DNA of 64,000 bases from Sphingobacteriaceae bacterium (GTDB taxonomy: Bacteria; Bacteroidota; Bacteroidia; UBA7662). Made by a program: the position numbers and the translations under genes. The stretch spans positions 62,001 to 126,000 of the forward strand of contig PNNG01000026.1 in assembly GCA_013824115.1 (NCBI GenBank), in the 5' to 3' direction. The stretch's first letter is position 1. Each line of letters starts with the position of its first letter. Positions 9,839 through 18,544 of this stretch are shown piece by piece. The notes under the pieces are model-generated. The model saw only the letters and a list, made by a program, of their open reading frames with translations, ran no database searches and was not told where the DNA came from.

Positions 9839-11265
9839 AACACCGCTTTGCCACTTTTCGTCAGTTTGCCGAAGACCTCTTGCCACACGAGTACCTGTTG
9901 CTGCAAGGCCAGGCTCGTTTTGAGGACGAGGAAAACCGTTATTTGCTGCGGCAGCTGGGTGAAATATGTGTGCACAGGCGCGAGGTCGATTTCCGGGAAG
10001 ACATTGACAAACGCAAATATTCGGCTCTCATCGGCTGGGCCCGCAAGCGTCTCGACCGGCTGGATGCCGATCGGCATTTTGAGCAGCTGAACGAATTGCA
10101 CCGGCGCATCATGACCGACCAAATTACGCCCGAAGATGAGAAAGCGCTTTTGGCCTTGTGCAACGAACCCCAGCCCGATTTTTACTTCAGTCGCTTATAC
10201 CACCTCCTGCTCGATTTTAGGCAGTTTTTACAAATCCGCTTACGCCACCGCGAACATGGGGTGGTAGATGCCTTTTTGAAAGCGCACGAAGAACTGTATC
10301 GTTATGGCCGGCAAACCCTAGAGGCACTACACGATGCAACTGCCCAAATCACCCACCAATACAGCACCGGAAAGGCCGTAGATGCCGATAAAACGAGCGC
10401 TTTGGCAACCTGGTTCAAAGACGAAAAACTCGATGGTTTTAGTAGATACAACGCTTTGGTGCGCCTCACCTTTATATACTACAACCAACGCAGCTATAAC
10501 GAATTGCTGCCCTTGTATGAGCAATTTGAGCAATGGCTGGTGCAAGGTAAATTTTACGCCCGCCGCATTTTGGTGAATTATTACGGCAACCGCTTGCTCA
10601 TGCACTCGCACCTCGATCAATTAAGTGAGGCCGAACGTTATGGTCGCCTGAGCTTGCGGGTACATACTACCGACTATTTGCATTACCTCAATAATTTAGC
10701 AGCAGTGCTGCACCGGGCGGGCAAGGCAAGTGAGGCCTTGGTACTGCTGCGCAATGGATTTACAGAGGTGAAGCATACCACCAATTTTCACAATCGCACC
10801 GGCTTTGTGGCCATTTACCTGCGCTGCCTCAATGCCTGTGGAAAAGCCCGCGAAGCCGAGCAATACGCCGAAACCTTTTTGGGGGCCTACCGTGAAGCTG
10901 TTTTTCAGCACCGCTGGCACCCCTTTTTCAGTGCTTATTTACAAGCTTTGGCCCAGCAACAGAAGTTTTCGAAATTGATGAGGGTAGTAAAACTCAACAA
11001 ATTGCTGTCTCTTGATGAAAATTACCGCAGCAGGGCCAGCTACTTGCCTATCATTCCTTGGCTTTTTCAACTGGCTGCTTATCGCGAAGCCCAGCGCGAT
11101 GCAGCAGAGGTAGAGCAGCAGATGAAAGCCCATATCAAGCAGCTTCAGCCCGATGCACATCGCCGACAGCAGCTCCTCAATTGGTGCGAAGAGTGGAAAA
11201 ATTTGGCGCCTGTCATTCTGCAAAAAATTAAGTCGGAATTGCAATCGGCAGACCTAATTAAATGA
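9835..11265 (+). CDS. Uncharacterised helical-repeat protein coupled to the ScfR-type regulator
   Basis: 476 aa with no family I can name. The start ATG overlaps the regulator's TGA (ATGA), which is strong support for this start. The sequence is rich in helices and aromatic/Arg residues, with TPR-like spacing in the middle and C-terminal parts (for example LNNLAAVLHRAGKASEALVLL and YLRCLNACGKAREAEQYAETFL). There is no signal peptide or transmembrane segment, so it is cytoplasmic. Tight coupling to the regulator suggests a partner or an output of the same acetate/fatty-acid response, but nothing in the sequence shows the function. Confidence 0.85.
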   Translation: MKHRFATFRQFAEDLLPHEYLLLQGQARFEDEENRYLLRQLGEICVHRREVDFREDIDKRKYSALIGWARKRLDRLDADRHFEQLNELHRRIMTDQITPEDEKALLALCNEPQPDFYFSRLYHLLLDFRQFLQIRLRHREHGVVDAFLKAHEELYRYGRQTLEALHDATAQITHQYSTGKAVDADKTSALATWFKDEKLDGFSRYNALVRLTFIYYNQRSYNELLPLYEQFEQWLVQGKFYARRILVNYYGNRLLMHSHLDQLSEAERYGRLSLRVHTTDYLHYLNNLAAVLHRAGKASEALVLLRNGFTEVKHTTNFHNRTGFVAIYLRCLNACGKAREAEQYAETFLGAYREAVFQHRWHPFFSAYLQALAQQQKFSKLMRVVKLNKLLSLDENYRSRASYLPIIPWLFQLAAYREAQRDAAEVEQQMKAHIKQLQPDAHRRQQLLNWCEEWKNLAPVILQKIKSELQSADLIK

Positions 11266-11393
11266 TAAACAGTTGATTGTCATTTTTATTTGAGTTCTTT
11301 ATTGCGTAAGTCGGATGAAAGCTTCGCCGCCCATTTCTATGCTTTTGATACAGGCTGCTTAACTTAACATTCACTTAATCTAAACGCTTTTGT

Positions 11394-11921
11394 ATGAACA
11401 AATTCCGTATTTCTGCCTGGGCAATGGTCCTGGTTTTGGCCGTAGCCGTGCAATCTTGTAAAGACGATACCACCACGCCAACGCCCGAACCTGAGCCTCC
11501 GGTAAATCCCCTCGTTGGTAACTGGCGCTCGCAAAGTGCCGATGTTGCTCCCTTGTTGCGCGTATTCTTTAATATCGACAGCATTGGTGCCACCTTTCGT
11601 ACCAACAATACCTATTCAGTGGCAGCCCGCGATACTGGCGGTACCGTCATCAATTATGCAGGTACCTATTCGGTTACTGCAAGTAGCGTAGCCAACATCT
11701 TCAACATTACCCTCAACCAATCGCAGCCTACCGAAGTTACTTCACAAGGCATTTACCGCGTTTGGGCAGCTTCTCCCGACAGCATGTACTACGAGGTGAT
11801 TCAAACTACCCCAAGTTTGCCTGGTACTTGGACTGCACCTACCGCAGCAGCTGGATTTGGCTCAACTGCTGGTCCGAACTTGCCCGCTGGCTGGAACCTG
11901 CAGAAGTTCCGCAAGAACTGA
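11394..11921 (+). CDS. Small secreted lipoprotein
   Basis: 175 aa. The N-terminus is a type II signal peptide with a Cys soon after the hydrophobic stretch (LAVAVQSCKDD), followed by a Thr/Pro/Glu-rich linker (TTTPTPEPEPP) typical of Bacteroidota surface lipoproteins. The rest resembles a lipocalin-like beta domain, starting at LVGNWRSQ and continuing with alternating beta-type segments (NTYSVAARD, YAGTYSVTA). The ligand is unknown. It has its own 128-bp upstream region and is followed by a hairpin terminator, so it is probably monocistronic. Confidence 0.85.
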   Translation: MNKFRISAWAMVLVLAVAVQSCKDDTTTPTPEPEPPVNPLVGNWRSQSADVAPLLRVFFNIDSIGATFRTNNTYSVAARDTGGTVINYAGTYSVTASSVANIFNITLNQSQPTEVTSQGIYRVWAASPDSMYYEVIQTTPSLPGTWTAPTAAAGFGSTAGPNLPAGWNLQKFRKN

Positions 11922-11930
11922 TTTTTATTA

Positions 11931-11979
11931 GGCCGTAGTTGTTTTTTCGCTCCAAAAGGCGGCAGCTACGGCCATTTTT
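11931..11979 (+). terminator. Rho-independent terminator after the lipoprotein gene
   Basis: GGCCGTAG (11931-11938) pairs with CTACGGCC (11966-11973), followed by ATTTTTA. It sits 10 bases after the lipoprotein stop and just before the start of the next gene. Confidence 0.65.
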
Positions 11980-11998
11980 ATGTACTTTTTTGCCTGTT

Positions 11999-13549
11999 AT
12001 GCCCAAGTTTTTATTCCTTTTGCTGCTGTTGGCCCTGGTCGCTCCTGTGGGAGCGCAAACCGGTCCCGACCGCACCATCCAGCTCTTCGACCGCGATGTG
12101 CCGCGTCCGGCCGATAAAGAATTGCAGTTCATTGCCCTGTTCTACAACCAATGGGTGCACAACAACCTGGAGGTAACGCAACCCTTTTTTCAGGGCCAGG
12201 TCATTGGGCGGATGTTTGGTCTCAACACAACCACCACCCACAAGGGACGGGGTTCGTATTTCGAGCAGCGCTTTTTGCCTTTTTTCATCTACACGCCCAA
12301 ACTCATGGATGGCAAGGTGGTACTCCGTACGTCTTTCGAAATCGACTGGACCTGGGGCGACAACAGTTACGGTGCAGCCGGTAACCAAGGGGCAGCCATT
12401 GGTGCCGACCAAGTGAACATCCAAACCCAAAACGTACAGCTAGAATTGCTGCCGGGCAATGGCTGGGCCATCAATATGGGTTTGATGCGCATGTTCGACA
12501 ATCCTGCCAATCCATACCGCACGCTTTTCGATCAATTGGCCAGCACGGGTTATCGACTGGCTTATTGGGGAACCGACGGTGCTGGCATAAATGCCCGCAA
12601 AGATTGGGATTTCAGCAGGTTGTCGTTTGGAGCTTATCAATTGTGGGAAAACGACATCCACCGCAACGACGATGTGCAGCTGTTTATGGCCAATTACGAG
12701 CGCGATTTTACCAAGCGCTTCAGCCAGGGCATCAGCGCCTGGTACGTGATGGACCGGGCCAATAACCAGGGAGGCACCCTGGGCAACGGTCCAGCTTCAT
12801 CTATCAACGATCTCAATGGCAGTCACCGTTTTGCTTTAAATGGGGTGCCCTACAATGCCGACATTGTTTGGTTGGGTACCCATTGGGCATACAATCCCGG
12901 TTTTGGCACAGGTAGAACCTTGATTTCAGGCTTTTTGAATGGCAATTTTGGAAGCATCAGCAGCAAAGCCACCGGCAACAACCTGGTTTCGGTTGCGGGT
13001 TTAGGTGCCAACTTACGCTGGGGTTACAAATACGGCCAAACCAATGAAGATGCCGTTTTGGGCGATTTGGTGTATGCCTCGGGCGACCAGAACTTTGGCG
13101 ACCGCAGGTATACTGGTGTAATTACAGGCAATACCTGGGGCACGCCGGCGGCCATTTTTATCAACCATGGCGCCTATTTGCTCTTCACCCATGGCAACGT
13201 GGTGAATCGTTTTGTTGCGGCTGTAAACGACCTATCGAATATGGGCTACGGACTTACCGGCGGCACCGTGAATTACCATCGCTCGTTTATTCCCAATAAG
13301 CTCGATGCCAAGGTGGGTGGCGCATTTGCCTTTTCCAATGCTACCCCCCAGGGTGGAGGATCTAATATCGGAACCGAACTGAATTTTAAGGTCCGTTGGA
13401 CTCCCAAAATCCTCATGGATTTTGAACTGCACGCCGCGCATTTGTGGCTGGGCGATTTTTACAACTCGGCTGCCGTTAATGGGAACCGTACCGAGCGGCC
13501 TGGCAATCCTTGGACTGTTTTTATGGTGTATCGCTGGTTAATGTTTTGA
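11999..13549 (+). CDS. Outer-membrane beta-barrel / porin-like protein
   Basis: 516 aa from the ATG at 11999; this start gives a clean type I signal peptide (MPKFLFLLLLLALVAPVGAQ) and an earlier in-frame start would bury it. The mature part alternates aromatic and polar residues in long beta-strand-like stretches rich in Gly, Asn and Trp, and ends in an aromatic C-terminus (YRWLMF), as expected for a barrel inserted by the Bam machinery. It resembles the alginate-export or porin class, but I cannot assign a substrate. The stop is 3 bases before the next gene, so the downstream hydrolase is probably cotranscribed. Confidence 0.8.
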   Translation: MPKFLFLLLLLALVAPVGAQTGPDRTIQLFDRDVPRPADKELQFIALFYNQWVHNNLEVTQPFFQGQVIGRMFGLNTTTTHKGRGSYFEQRFLPFFIYTPKLMDGKVVLRTSFEIDWTWGDNSYGAAGNQGAAIGADQVNIQTQNVQLELLPGNGWAINMGLMRMFDNPANPYRTLFDQLASTGYRLAYWGTDGAGINARKDWDFSRLSFGAYQLWENDIHRNDDVQLFMANYERDFTKRFSQGISAWYVMDRANNQGGTLGNGPASSINDLNGSHRFALNGVPYNADIVWLGTHWAYNPGFGTGRTLISGFLNGNFGSISSKATGNNLVSVAGLGANLRWGYKYGQTNEDAVLGDLVYASGDQNFGDRRYTGVITGNTWGTPAAIFINHGAYLLFTHGNVVNRFVAAVNDLSNMGYGLTGGTVNYHRSFIPNKLDAKVGGAFAFSNATPQGGGSNIGTELNFKVRWTPKILMDFELHAAHLWLGDFYNSAAVNGNRTERPGNPWTVFMVYRWLMF

Positions 13550-13552
13550 TGC

Positions 13553-14497
13553 ATGAAAAAGCTATTATTTTTTGGACTTGGGTTGATTTTATTGGCAGCT
13601 TGCGCTCGACCCTACCACTACACCCCGCTGAAAACTTTTGCCGATTTGCAGTATCCGCATGCGGTGAAACAACAAGCCATAAATCCCGAAACGAATTTGG
13701 CTTATATGGAAATTGGTCCAGCTAACGCTCCTGTATTGCTATTTATCCATGGTTTGGGAAGTTATGCGCCTGCCTGGAAAATGAACCTCGAAGCACTTTC
13801 AAGTCAGTATCGCTGCATTGCCATCGACTTGCCAGGGTACGGACAATCGAGCAAGGGAGCCTATTCTGGAAGCATGACTGCTTTTGCTGCTGCAGTGGCT
13901 CGGTTTATTGAGGAGAAACAATTGGGAGCAGTTACCTTAGTTGGGCATTCTATGGGAGGTCAAATTGCCATGACTTTGGCATTGACCCGGCCCGAATTGG
14001 TGCAACGTTTGGTTTTGGCAGCACCTGCTGGCTTCGAGACTTTTGGTCCGGGAGAAAAAGACTGGTTCCGCACTGGTTTAAGCGCCAAGGGAACGCGTTT
14101 AACCCCTGCCAAACAAATTGTACAAAATTACCACAGCAATTTTTACAATATGCCGGCCGAAGCCGATTTTATGATACGCGATCGGTTGGCCATGCGCACC
14201 GCGGCTGAGTTTGAGTGGTATTGCTACATCATCCCCGAAAGTGTGAAGGGCATGGTGAACGAGCCTATCTTTAACCGCATGTCGGAAATCAAGCAGCCTG
14301 TTTTGGTGGTCTTTGGCGAAAACGATGAGCTCATTCCCAACCGCTTCATGCATGGAGGCACCACCCGTTCGGTAGCTGAAAAGGGCATGGCGCAACTGCC
14401 CAACGCCCGCTTGGTGATGGTACCCAAGGCGGGGCACTTTGTGCAGTTTGAGGGGCATCGGCAATTCAATGAAGCCGTAAAGGACTTTGTGCGCTGA
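13553..14497 (+). CDS. Alpha/beta-hydrolase lipoprotein
   Basis: 314 aa. The signal peptide ends in a lipobox (LILLAACARP), so it is probably a membrane-anchored lipoprotein. The alpha/beta-hydrolase fold shows the oxyanion block FIHGLGSYAPAW, the nucleophile elbow GHSMGG, an acid in VFGENDELIP and the catalytic His in PKAGHFVQFEG. All three catalytic residues are present, so it should be an active esterase or related hydrolase. The substrate is unknown. It follows the porin-like gene by 3 bases, suggesting a shared transcript, and ends at a strong terminator. Confidence 0.9.
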   Translation: MKKLLFFGLGLILLAACARPYHYTPLKTFADLQYPHAVKQQAINPETNLAYMEIGPANAPVLLFIHGLGSYAPAWKMNLEALSSQYRCIAIDLPGYGQSSKGAYSGSMTAFAAAVARFIEEKQLGAVTLVGHSMGGQIAMTLALTRPELVQRLVLAAPAGFETFGPGEKDWFRTGLSAKGTRLTPAKQIVQNYHSNFYNMPAEADFMIRDRLAMRTAAEFEWYCYIIPESVKGMVNEPIFNRMSEIKQPVLVVFGENDELIPNRFMHGGTTRSVAEKGMAQLPNARLVMVPKAGHFVQFEGHRQFNEAVKDFVR

Positions 14498-14515
14498 GGA
14501 TTTGGGTTGCTAAAG

Positions 14516-14537
14516 AAAGAGGCTTCGGCCTCTTTTT
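14516..14537 (+). terminator. Rho-independent terminator after the hydrolase gene
   Basis: AAAGAGGC and GCCTCTTT form an 8-bp stem closed by a TTCG tetraloop and followed by a T-run. Confidence 0.8.
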
Positions 14538-14552
14538 ATATTAAATGTGCTG

Positions 14553-14584
14553 TTGTTCAGCAAGCTAGAATTCGCTTATCTTTG
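14553..14584 (+). promoter_or_regulatory. Bacteroidota-type promoter of the mntA/hepT pair
   Basis: TATCTTTG (14577-14584) fits the TAnnTTTG -7 element, and a TTG at 14553-14555 lies 21 bases upstream. The ATG of mntA begins 4 bases after the -7 box, so the transcript should have almost no leader. Confidence 0.6.
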
Positions 14585-14588
14585 ATTT

Positions 14589-14879
14589 ATGAGCGAGCTC
14601 ACTTCCATCAAACAAATTTTGACGGCACTCAAACCTGAGTTACGCCGCAAATATCATGTGGAATCATTGGGCTTGTTTGGATCTGTTGTCAGGGATGATT
14701 TCGGCCCTCATAGTGACATTGATATCCTGGTCGATTTCAGCAAACCCATTGGTATTGAGTTTATTGATTTGGCTGATCAACTGGAAATCGCGCTGAAGAA
14801 AAAAGTTGATTTGATATCAAAAAAAGGTGTCAAACCCACTTATCTGAAATCCATAGAATCAGATATTGTGTATGTCTAA
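14589..14879 (+). CDS. mntA: MntA-like nucleotidyltransferase antitoxin
   Basis: 96-aa minimal nucleotidyltransferase. The polymerase-beta-type core GLFGSVVRDD with the DID metal-binding pair (SDIDILVDF) and a third Asp (KKVDLIS) is intact, so it should be catalytically active. In characterised MntA/HepT modules the MNT protein adds AMP to the Tyr of the HEPN toxin and silences it. It overlaps hepT by 8 bases, and the pair sits between two terminator-like hairpins, like a small accessory cassette. Gene order (antitoxin first) is usual for the family. Confidence 0.9.
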   Translation: MSELTSIKQILTALKPELRRKYHVESLGLFGSVVRDDFGPHSDIDILVDFSKPIGIEFIDLADQLEIALKKKVDLISKKGVKPTYLKSIESDIVYV

Positions 14880-15207
14880 GCGTGAAGCGAAACTACTTAT
14901 TGGCGATATCATAGAAAGTGCTGAGAAAATCTTGGCTTATACCCAAGGAATGACTTATGATGATTTTATTGCTGATGAAAAGACCGTTGATGCGGTGATT
15001 AGGAATTTTGAAATCATTGGTGAAGCATCAAATAGGTTGCCCCTACCTTTTAAGCTTATCCATCCGGAAATTAATTGGAAACAAATGCGCGGATTTAGAA
15101 ATCGCATTGTCCACGACTACATTGGCATTGATTACACCATCGTTTGGCAAATCAAAGAGGTCTATCTGCCTCATTTATTGACTTTGTTAAAGGAGATAGG
15201 AGAATAG
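14872..15207 (+). CDS. hepT: HepT-like HEPN RNase toxin
   Basis: 111 aa, DUF86/HEPN family. The RX4HXY motif is present as RNRIVHDY (Arg, His and Tyr all intact): Arg/His give the RNase active site, and Tyr is the residue AMPylated by MntA in studied systems. It is all-helical with no membrane segment. I prefer the ATG at 14872, overlapping the mntA stop, to an upstream GTG at 14866. With MntA it forms a type VII-like toxin-antitoxin module, probably for genome stabilisation or phage defence. Confidence 0.92.
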   Translation: MSKREAKLLIGDIIESAEKILAYTQGMTYDDFIADEKTVDAVIRNFEIIGEASNRLPLPFKLIHPEINWKQMRGFRNRIVHDYIGIDYTIVWQIKEVYLPHLLTLLKEIGE

Positions 15208-15277
15208 CATCCGCGCAATGCCAGTTCAGAGCATAAATGACAACCTTTAATAAGCGGATGCGGTGAATAGAGCTATT

Positions 15278-15301
15278 ATTCGCCGCATTTTTGCGGCGAA
15301 T
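15278..15301. repeat. Perfect hairpin downstream of hepT
   Basis: ATTCGCCGCA (15278-15287) and TGCGGCGAAT (15292-15301) are perfectly complementary around a TTTT loop. There is no U-run after it, so it may be a boundary or REP-like element rather than a classical terminator. Confidence 0.6.
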
Positions 15302-15380
15302 AGCCACTTGCCATTCGTAAGGGGTGTAGTGAGCTGCATATGAGCGGTCAACACCCACCACATCTTCCTAACTTTACCCC

Positions 15381-15947
15381 ATGGAAAAGCCCAGCTTGAA
15401 GGCCCTAGGCCTGCGCCTGTTGAAGTATTTTGTGAATGGCCTGTTGCTGCTGAGTCCGGTGGCCATTACCGTGTATGTGGTGTATTGGGTCATCACTACG
15501 GTAGATGGTTGGTTAGGGCTCGGCATTCCTGGCTTGGGATTGCTCATCACTTTGGCGGGCATTACCCTTGTTGGTTTTTTGGGTGGGAACCTATTGATTG
15601 GCCCACTGCTGGGCTTCCTCGAAAACCTGCTCACACGGGCACCGTTCATCAAGCTCATTTACTCCAGCATCAAAGACCTAATGGAAGCTTTTGTGGGTGA
15701 CAAACGCAAGTTCAACCAGCCTGTGATGGTCACGCTCAGTGATGGCACGCTCAAGCCTGGTTTCCTCACCCAGGCAGATATGAAGCAAATTGGCTACCCC
15801 GGATTTGTAGCCGTATATCTGCCTCATTCGTATAATTTTTCAGGCAATATTTTCGTAGTAGCGTCAGAATCTGTCAAAAAGGTGGATGTGAATCCCACCG
15901 AATACATGAAATTCATAGTTTCGGGCGGAGTAACCGAAATTCATTGA
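15381..15947 (+). CDS. DUF502 family membrane protein
   Basis: 188 aa with two long hydrophobic segments near the N-terminus (about 15-40 and 50-80) and a soluble C-terminal domain. The sequence FVNGLLLLSPVAITVYV, the G-rich second helix and the MEAFVGDKRKFNQPVMV block are typical of DUF502 inner-membrane proteins, whose function is unknown. The stop overlaps the start of the acyltransferase by one base (TGATG), so the two are probably cotranscribed and linked to envelope or lipid metabolism. Confidence 0.88.
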   Translation: MEKPSLKALGLRLLKYFVNGLLLLSPVAITVYVVYWVITTVDGWLGLGIPGLGLLITLAGITLVGFLGGNLLIGPLLGFLENLLTRAPFIKLIYSSIKDLMEAFVGDKRKFNQPVMVTLSDGTLKPGFLTQADMKQIGYPGFVAVYLPHSYNFSGNIFVVASESVKKVDVNPTEYMKFIVSGGVTEIH

Positions 15948-16489
15948 TGCGCAGAAGTATAGCCCGTTTTTTGTTTGGTCTGGTCGGCTGGAAAATCACC
16001 GGAGGAGCACCTACCGTTCCCAAGGCCATTTTGGTGGTGGCCCCGCACACCAGCAGTTGGGATTTTCTGGTGGGTGTATTTTCAAGAGCCATTCTCAACA
16101 TCCGCATCAGCTTCATTGGCAAGGCCTCGCTTTTTAAACCTCCTTTTGGTTGGTTGTTTCGCTGGTTGGGGGGCTTTCCGGTTGATCGCGTGCAACAGCA
16201 AGACACCGTAAAGTTTGTCATCGACCTCTTCAACCGCCACGAAACCTTCTACTTTTCACTTTCTCCAGAAGGCACCCGCAAATACGCCCCCAAATTGCGC
16301 ACAGGATTTTATCACATTGCCTTGGGCGCTGAAGTACCTATAGTATTGGTGGGTTTCGATTTTGAAAAACGGGAAGTTCAAATTCAGCCTCCATTTTACC
16401 CAACAGGAAATATGGAAGCCGATTTGGAGCACATTTTGGCGTATTTTAGAACGGTGAAGGGAAAATACCCCGATCAAGGCATTCGCTGA
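15947..16489 (+). CDS. Lysophospholipid acyltransferase-like protein (PlsC superfamily)
   Basis: 180 aa, shorter than classical PlsC (about 240). It has the HX4D catalytic motif as HTSSWD, the FIGKASLF block, and SPEGTR, the acyl-acceptor phosphate-binding motif. It should transfer an acyl chain from acyl-CoA or acyl-ACP to a phospholipid precursor at the inner membrane; the short variants of this group are mostly uncharacterised. The ATG at 15947 overlaps the DUF502 stop by one base. An in-frame TTG one codon earlier is less likely. Confidence 0.88.
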   Translation: MRRSIARFLFGLVGWKITGGAPTVPKAILVVAPHTSSWDFLVGVFSRAILNIRISFIGKASLFKPPFGWLFRWLGGFPVDRVQQQDTVKFVIDLFNRHETFYFSLSPEGTRKYAPKLRTGFYHIALGAEVPIVLVGFDFEKREVQIQPPFYPTGNMEADLEHILAYFRTVKGKYPDQGIR

Positions 16490-16491
16490 GC

Positions 16492-17682
16492 TCAGTGCTC
16501 AAAAAAGGCCGAGCTGCCACCTACCCAATTGAAATCTTTGTTGAAGCGTACGCCAATGAGCTTGCCGCGACTCAACCGCGCCAAATTGGTTACCACCTCC
16601 GGCTTGTTGCTGCCTTCGGGCCACATTACCATCATGCGTATTTCAATTTTTACCCCGCCTTCGGGCGACTCAAGTACAGGGGCATATTCCACTTTGCGCT
16701 GCAGGAGGTAATGCTCAGGCTGGTCTACAGTTGCAATGGCTTCGGGGGTAACATCTACTTGCACCCCACTGCCCGCAAACGAATAAAGGGGCTTGAGTAC
16801 CCAGTTTTCTAAATCGGCAGGAATTTCTTGAAGTTCGCTTACAAATTGCGATTCGGGCACATAGCGGTTTTTGAGGAAGGGCAAGCTGTACTTGCTCATG
16901 CGAAAATACCAGTTGGGATGGCTTACCCATTCCACATCTACTTCTTGGGTGAGGTCGAAGTCGCCAATGAGGTCGGGTCGTTGCTCCAGTTCATCAAAAA
17001 TCACCCGGTTGTAAATGCGGTAAATGGGGGTTTTTACACCATCGCGCATGTAAAAGAGCTTTCGGTCTTCGCGAATCACCTTGCTCAAACAAACGGATTT
17101 TACCCCGGTTAGCTGCTCGGTGGCCATAAAATCGACCCGTGTTTTTTGCAGATGAGGCTCAAGTTCCAACAACACCACGTTTTCGGTGGGCACATTGCCT
17201 TTGATGAGGCGGTTAAGCAGCTCTACATAGGTATCGTGCGTATAGCCGCTTAAGTAGGGGCCGTAGTTTTGGGGAATCTGGTAAAGCTGGCGGTAGGTTT
17301 GGGCTAAAATAGATTGGTAACAGAAAAGGGAGGGAAATCCCTGCAGTTCAATGACCTGCGGATATAGCTTGCCGCTGTCATCCATGCAAATGGCAAAGTC
17401 GGTAATGAGCAAAGTGGGACGGCTATCGTCGCCCGGCACCCATTGATGAGCCGGAATGCCTTTTTTGCTTTGTTCGAGATAGGCAGGGTCCATGATGGCC
17501 TGGCCAATGAGTTCACAGGCCTCCACCAGTTGATCGCGCAGTTCAGCACCCACAAAAACAGGGCTTTCCGCTACCCTGAAATCAACCGCTTCACCCAGCT
17601 TTTCGGCCAGACTCAACAGCAGTTGCTCATACAAAGTGTCGCTGTATTGTGCGTTAATGGCTTGGCGTAGGTTGTTAATCAT
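16492..17682 (-). CDS. ATP-grasp-like protein of the amide-ligase cluster
   Basis: 396 aa, last gene of a three-gene leftward operon (GCS2 ligase, glutamine amidotransferase, this). The C-terminal third carries an ATP-grasp-like nucleotide site: WVLKPLYSFAGSGVQV (Lys plus Gly-rich loop), then LLQRKVEY and KIEIRMMVMW, where an acidic residue would bind Mg. The N-terminal part (LLITDFAICMDDSGKLYPQVIELQG) resembles the pre-ATP domain of carboxylate-amine ligases. I infer a peptide or amide ligase but cannot name a substrate. It overlaps the amidotransferase gene by ATGA, so the two are translationally coupled. The gene is convergent with the PlsC-like gene, with only 2 bases between the stops. 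Confidence 0.75.
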   Translation of the reverse strand: MINNLRQAINAQYSDTLYEQLLLSLAEKLGEAVDFRVAESPVFVGAELRDQLVEACELIGQAIMDPAYLEQSKKGIPAHQWVPGDDSRPTLLITDFAICMDDSGKLYPQVIELQGFPSLFCYQSILAQTYRQLYQIPQNYGPYLSGYTHDTYVELLNRLIKGNVPTENVVLLELEPHLQKTRVDFMATEQLTGVKSVCLSKVIREDRKLFYMRDGVKTPIYRIYNRVIFDELEQRPDLIGDFDLTQEVDVEWVSHPNWYFRMSKYSLPFLKNRYVPESQFVSELQEIPADLENWVLKPLYSFAGSGVQVDVTPEAIATVDQPEHYLLQRKVEYAPVLESPEGGVKIEIRMMVMWPEGSNKPEVVTNLARLSRGKLIGVRFNKDFNWVGGSSAFFEH

Positions 17683-18500
17683 GCGTGGGCCTCCGCTAAG
17701 CTGTACATGGCCATTTCCAGAAAGCGCGGAATAAGGGTGTTGTGCGTTAGCGTTATTTTATCGGAATCGTGCAAGTGCAACAACATGCTATCGTACTTCG
17801 CTTGCCCGTGGTTGTTGATGATTTGCGCTTTTTTCTCCTTGTCTTTCATATAGGCTATCATGCCCTGCGCATTGGCTTCGGGATGAAACTGCGTGCCGAA
17901 AAACTCATCGCTAAAGCGCACAGCCATGATGGCACGTTCGTAATCTACATGGTCACGGATTTTTTCGAGTGCCATGAGCTTGAATCCATGCCTTTCGATG
18001 GTTCTAAAATCGGGCTGTACCACCTGCCAATCACGCGAGTCAACCGCCCAAAAGGGATCTGGCAGTGTTTCAAGCAAGGGGTCATGAATACCGTCCTGGA
18101 ATTTGTGTACAGGAAAGGTACCGAAGGAGGTAGATCTACGCTTGGTTACTTCACCAATTCCAAAATGCTGGCAGGCCATTTGAAAGCTGTGGCAGATGAA
18201 AAACACATGCTTCTTTTGCTCGTGAACCCTGTTGTGCTTCCACAGCTGATCGATGAGCTTGAGCCAGTTTTTCTCCCAGGCAGCACCACTGAGCAGGGGT
18301 GAACCCGGACCGCCAGTACTAATGTAAATATCGTAGTCTAAACCTGGCAAGTGGTTGGCACCTCGAACATCGAAAATATCGTAACTGAGGTAAAACCGAT
18401 AGTCTTCCAGTATATCGCGCAAGTTGCGCATGCCTTGGTTGGCCGCTCCCTCGTACATATCGAGTACGGCTACCTTATAGTGTTTCTTTTTTGTATCCAT
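17679..18500 (-). CDS. Class I glutamine amidotransferase-like protein
   Basis: 273 aa. The catalytic Cys103 lies in FFICHSFQMA, with the triad His206 and Glu208 in QFHPEAN, so the triad is intact, though the usual Gly after the nucleophile is Ser. YISTGGPGSP is the conserved upstream Gly-rich motif. It should release ammonia from glutamine, or hydrolyse a gamma-glutamyl/isopeptide bond as the gamma-glutamyl hydrolases of this fold do. ATG 18500 is preferred over an in-frame TTG at 18518 because AGGGAGAAAGCAGG lies just upstream of it. It sits between the GCS2-type ligase and the ATP-grasp gene and may supply ammonia or trim the product. Confidence 0.85.
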   Translation of the reverse strand: MDTKKKHYKVAVLDMYEGAANQGMRNLRDILEDYRFYLSYDIFDVRGANHLPGLDYDIYISTGGPGSPLLSGAAWEKNWLKLIDQLWKHNRVHEQKKHVFFICHSFQMACQHFGIGEVTKRRSTSFGTFPVHKFQDGIHDPLLETLPDPFWAVDSRDWQVVQPDFRTIERHGFKLMALEKIRDHVDYERAIMAVRFSDEFFGTQFHPEANAQGMIAYMKDKEKKAQIINNHGQAKYDSMLLHLHDSDKITLTHNTLIPRFLEMAMYSLAEAHA

Positions 18501-18544
18501 CCTGCTTTCTCCCTGCAACTCCGCTGTAAAAATAACGATTCGGT

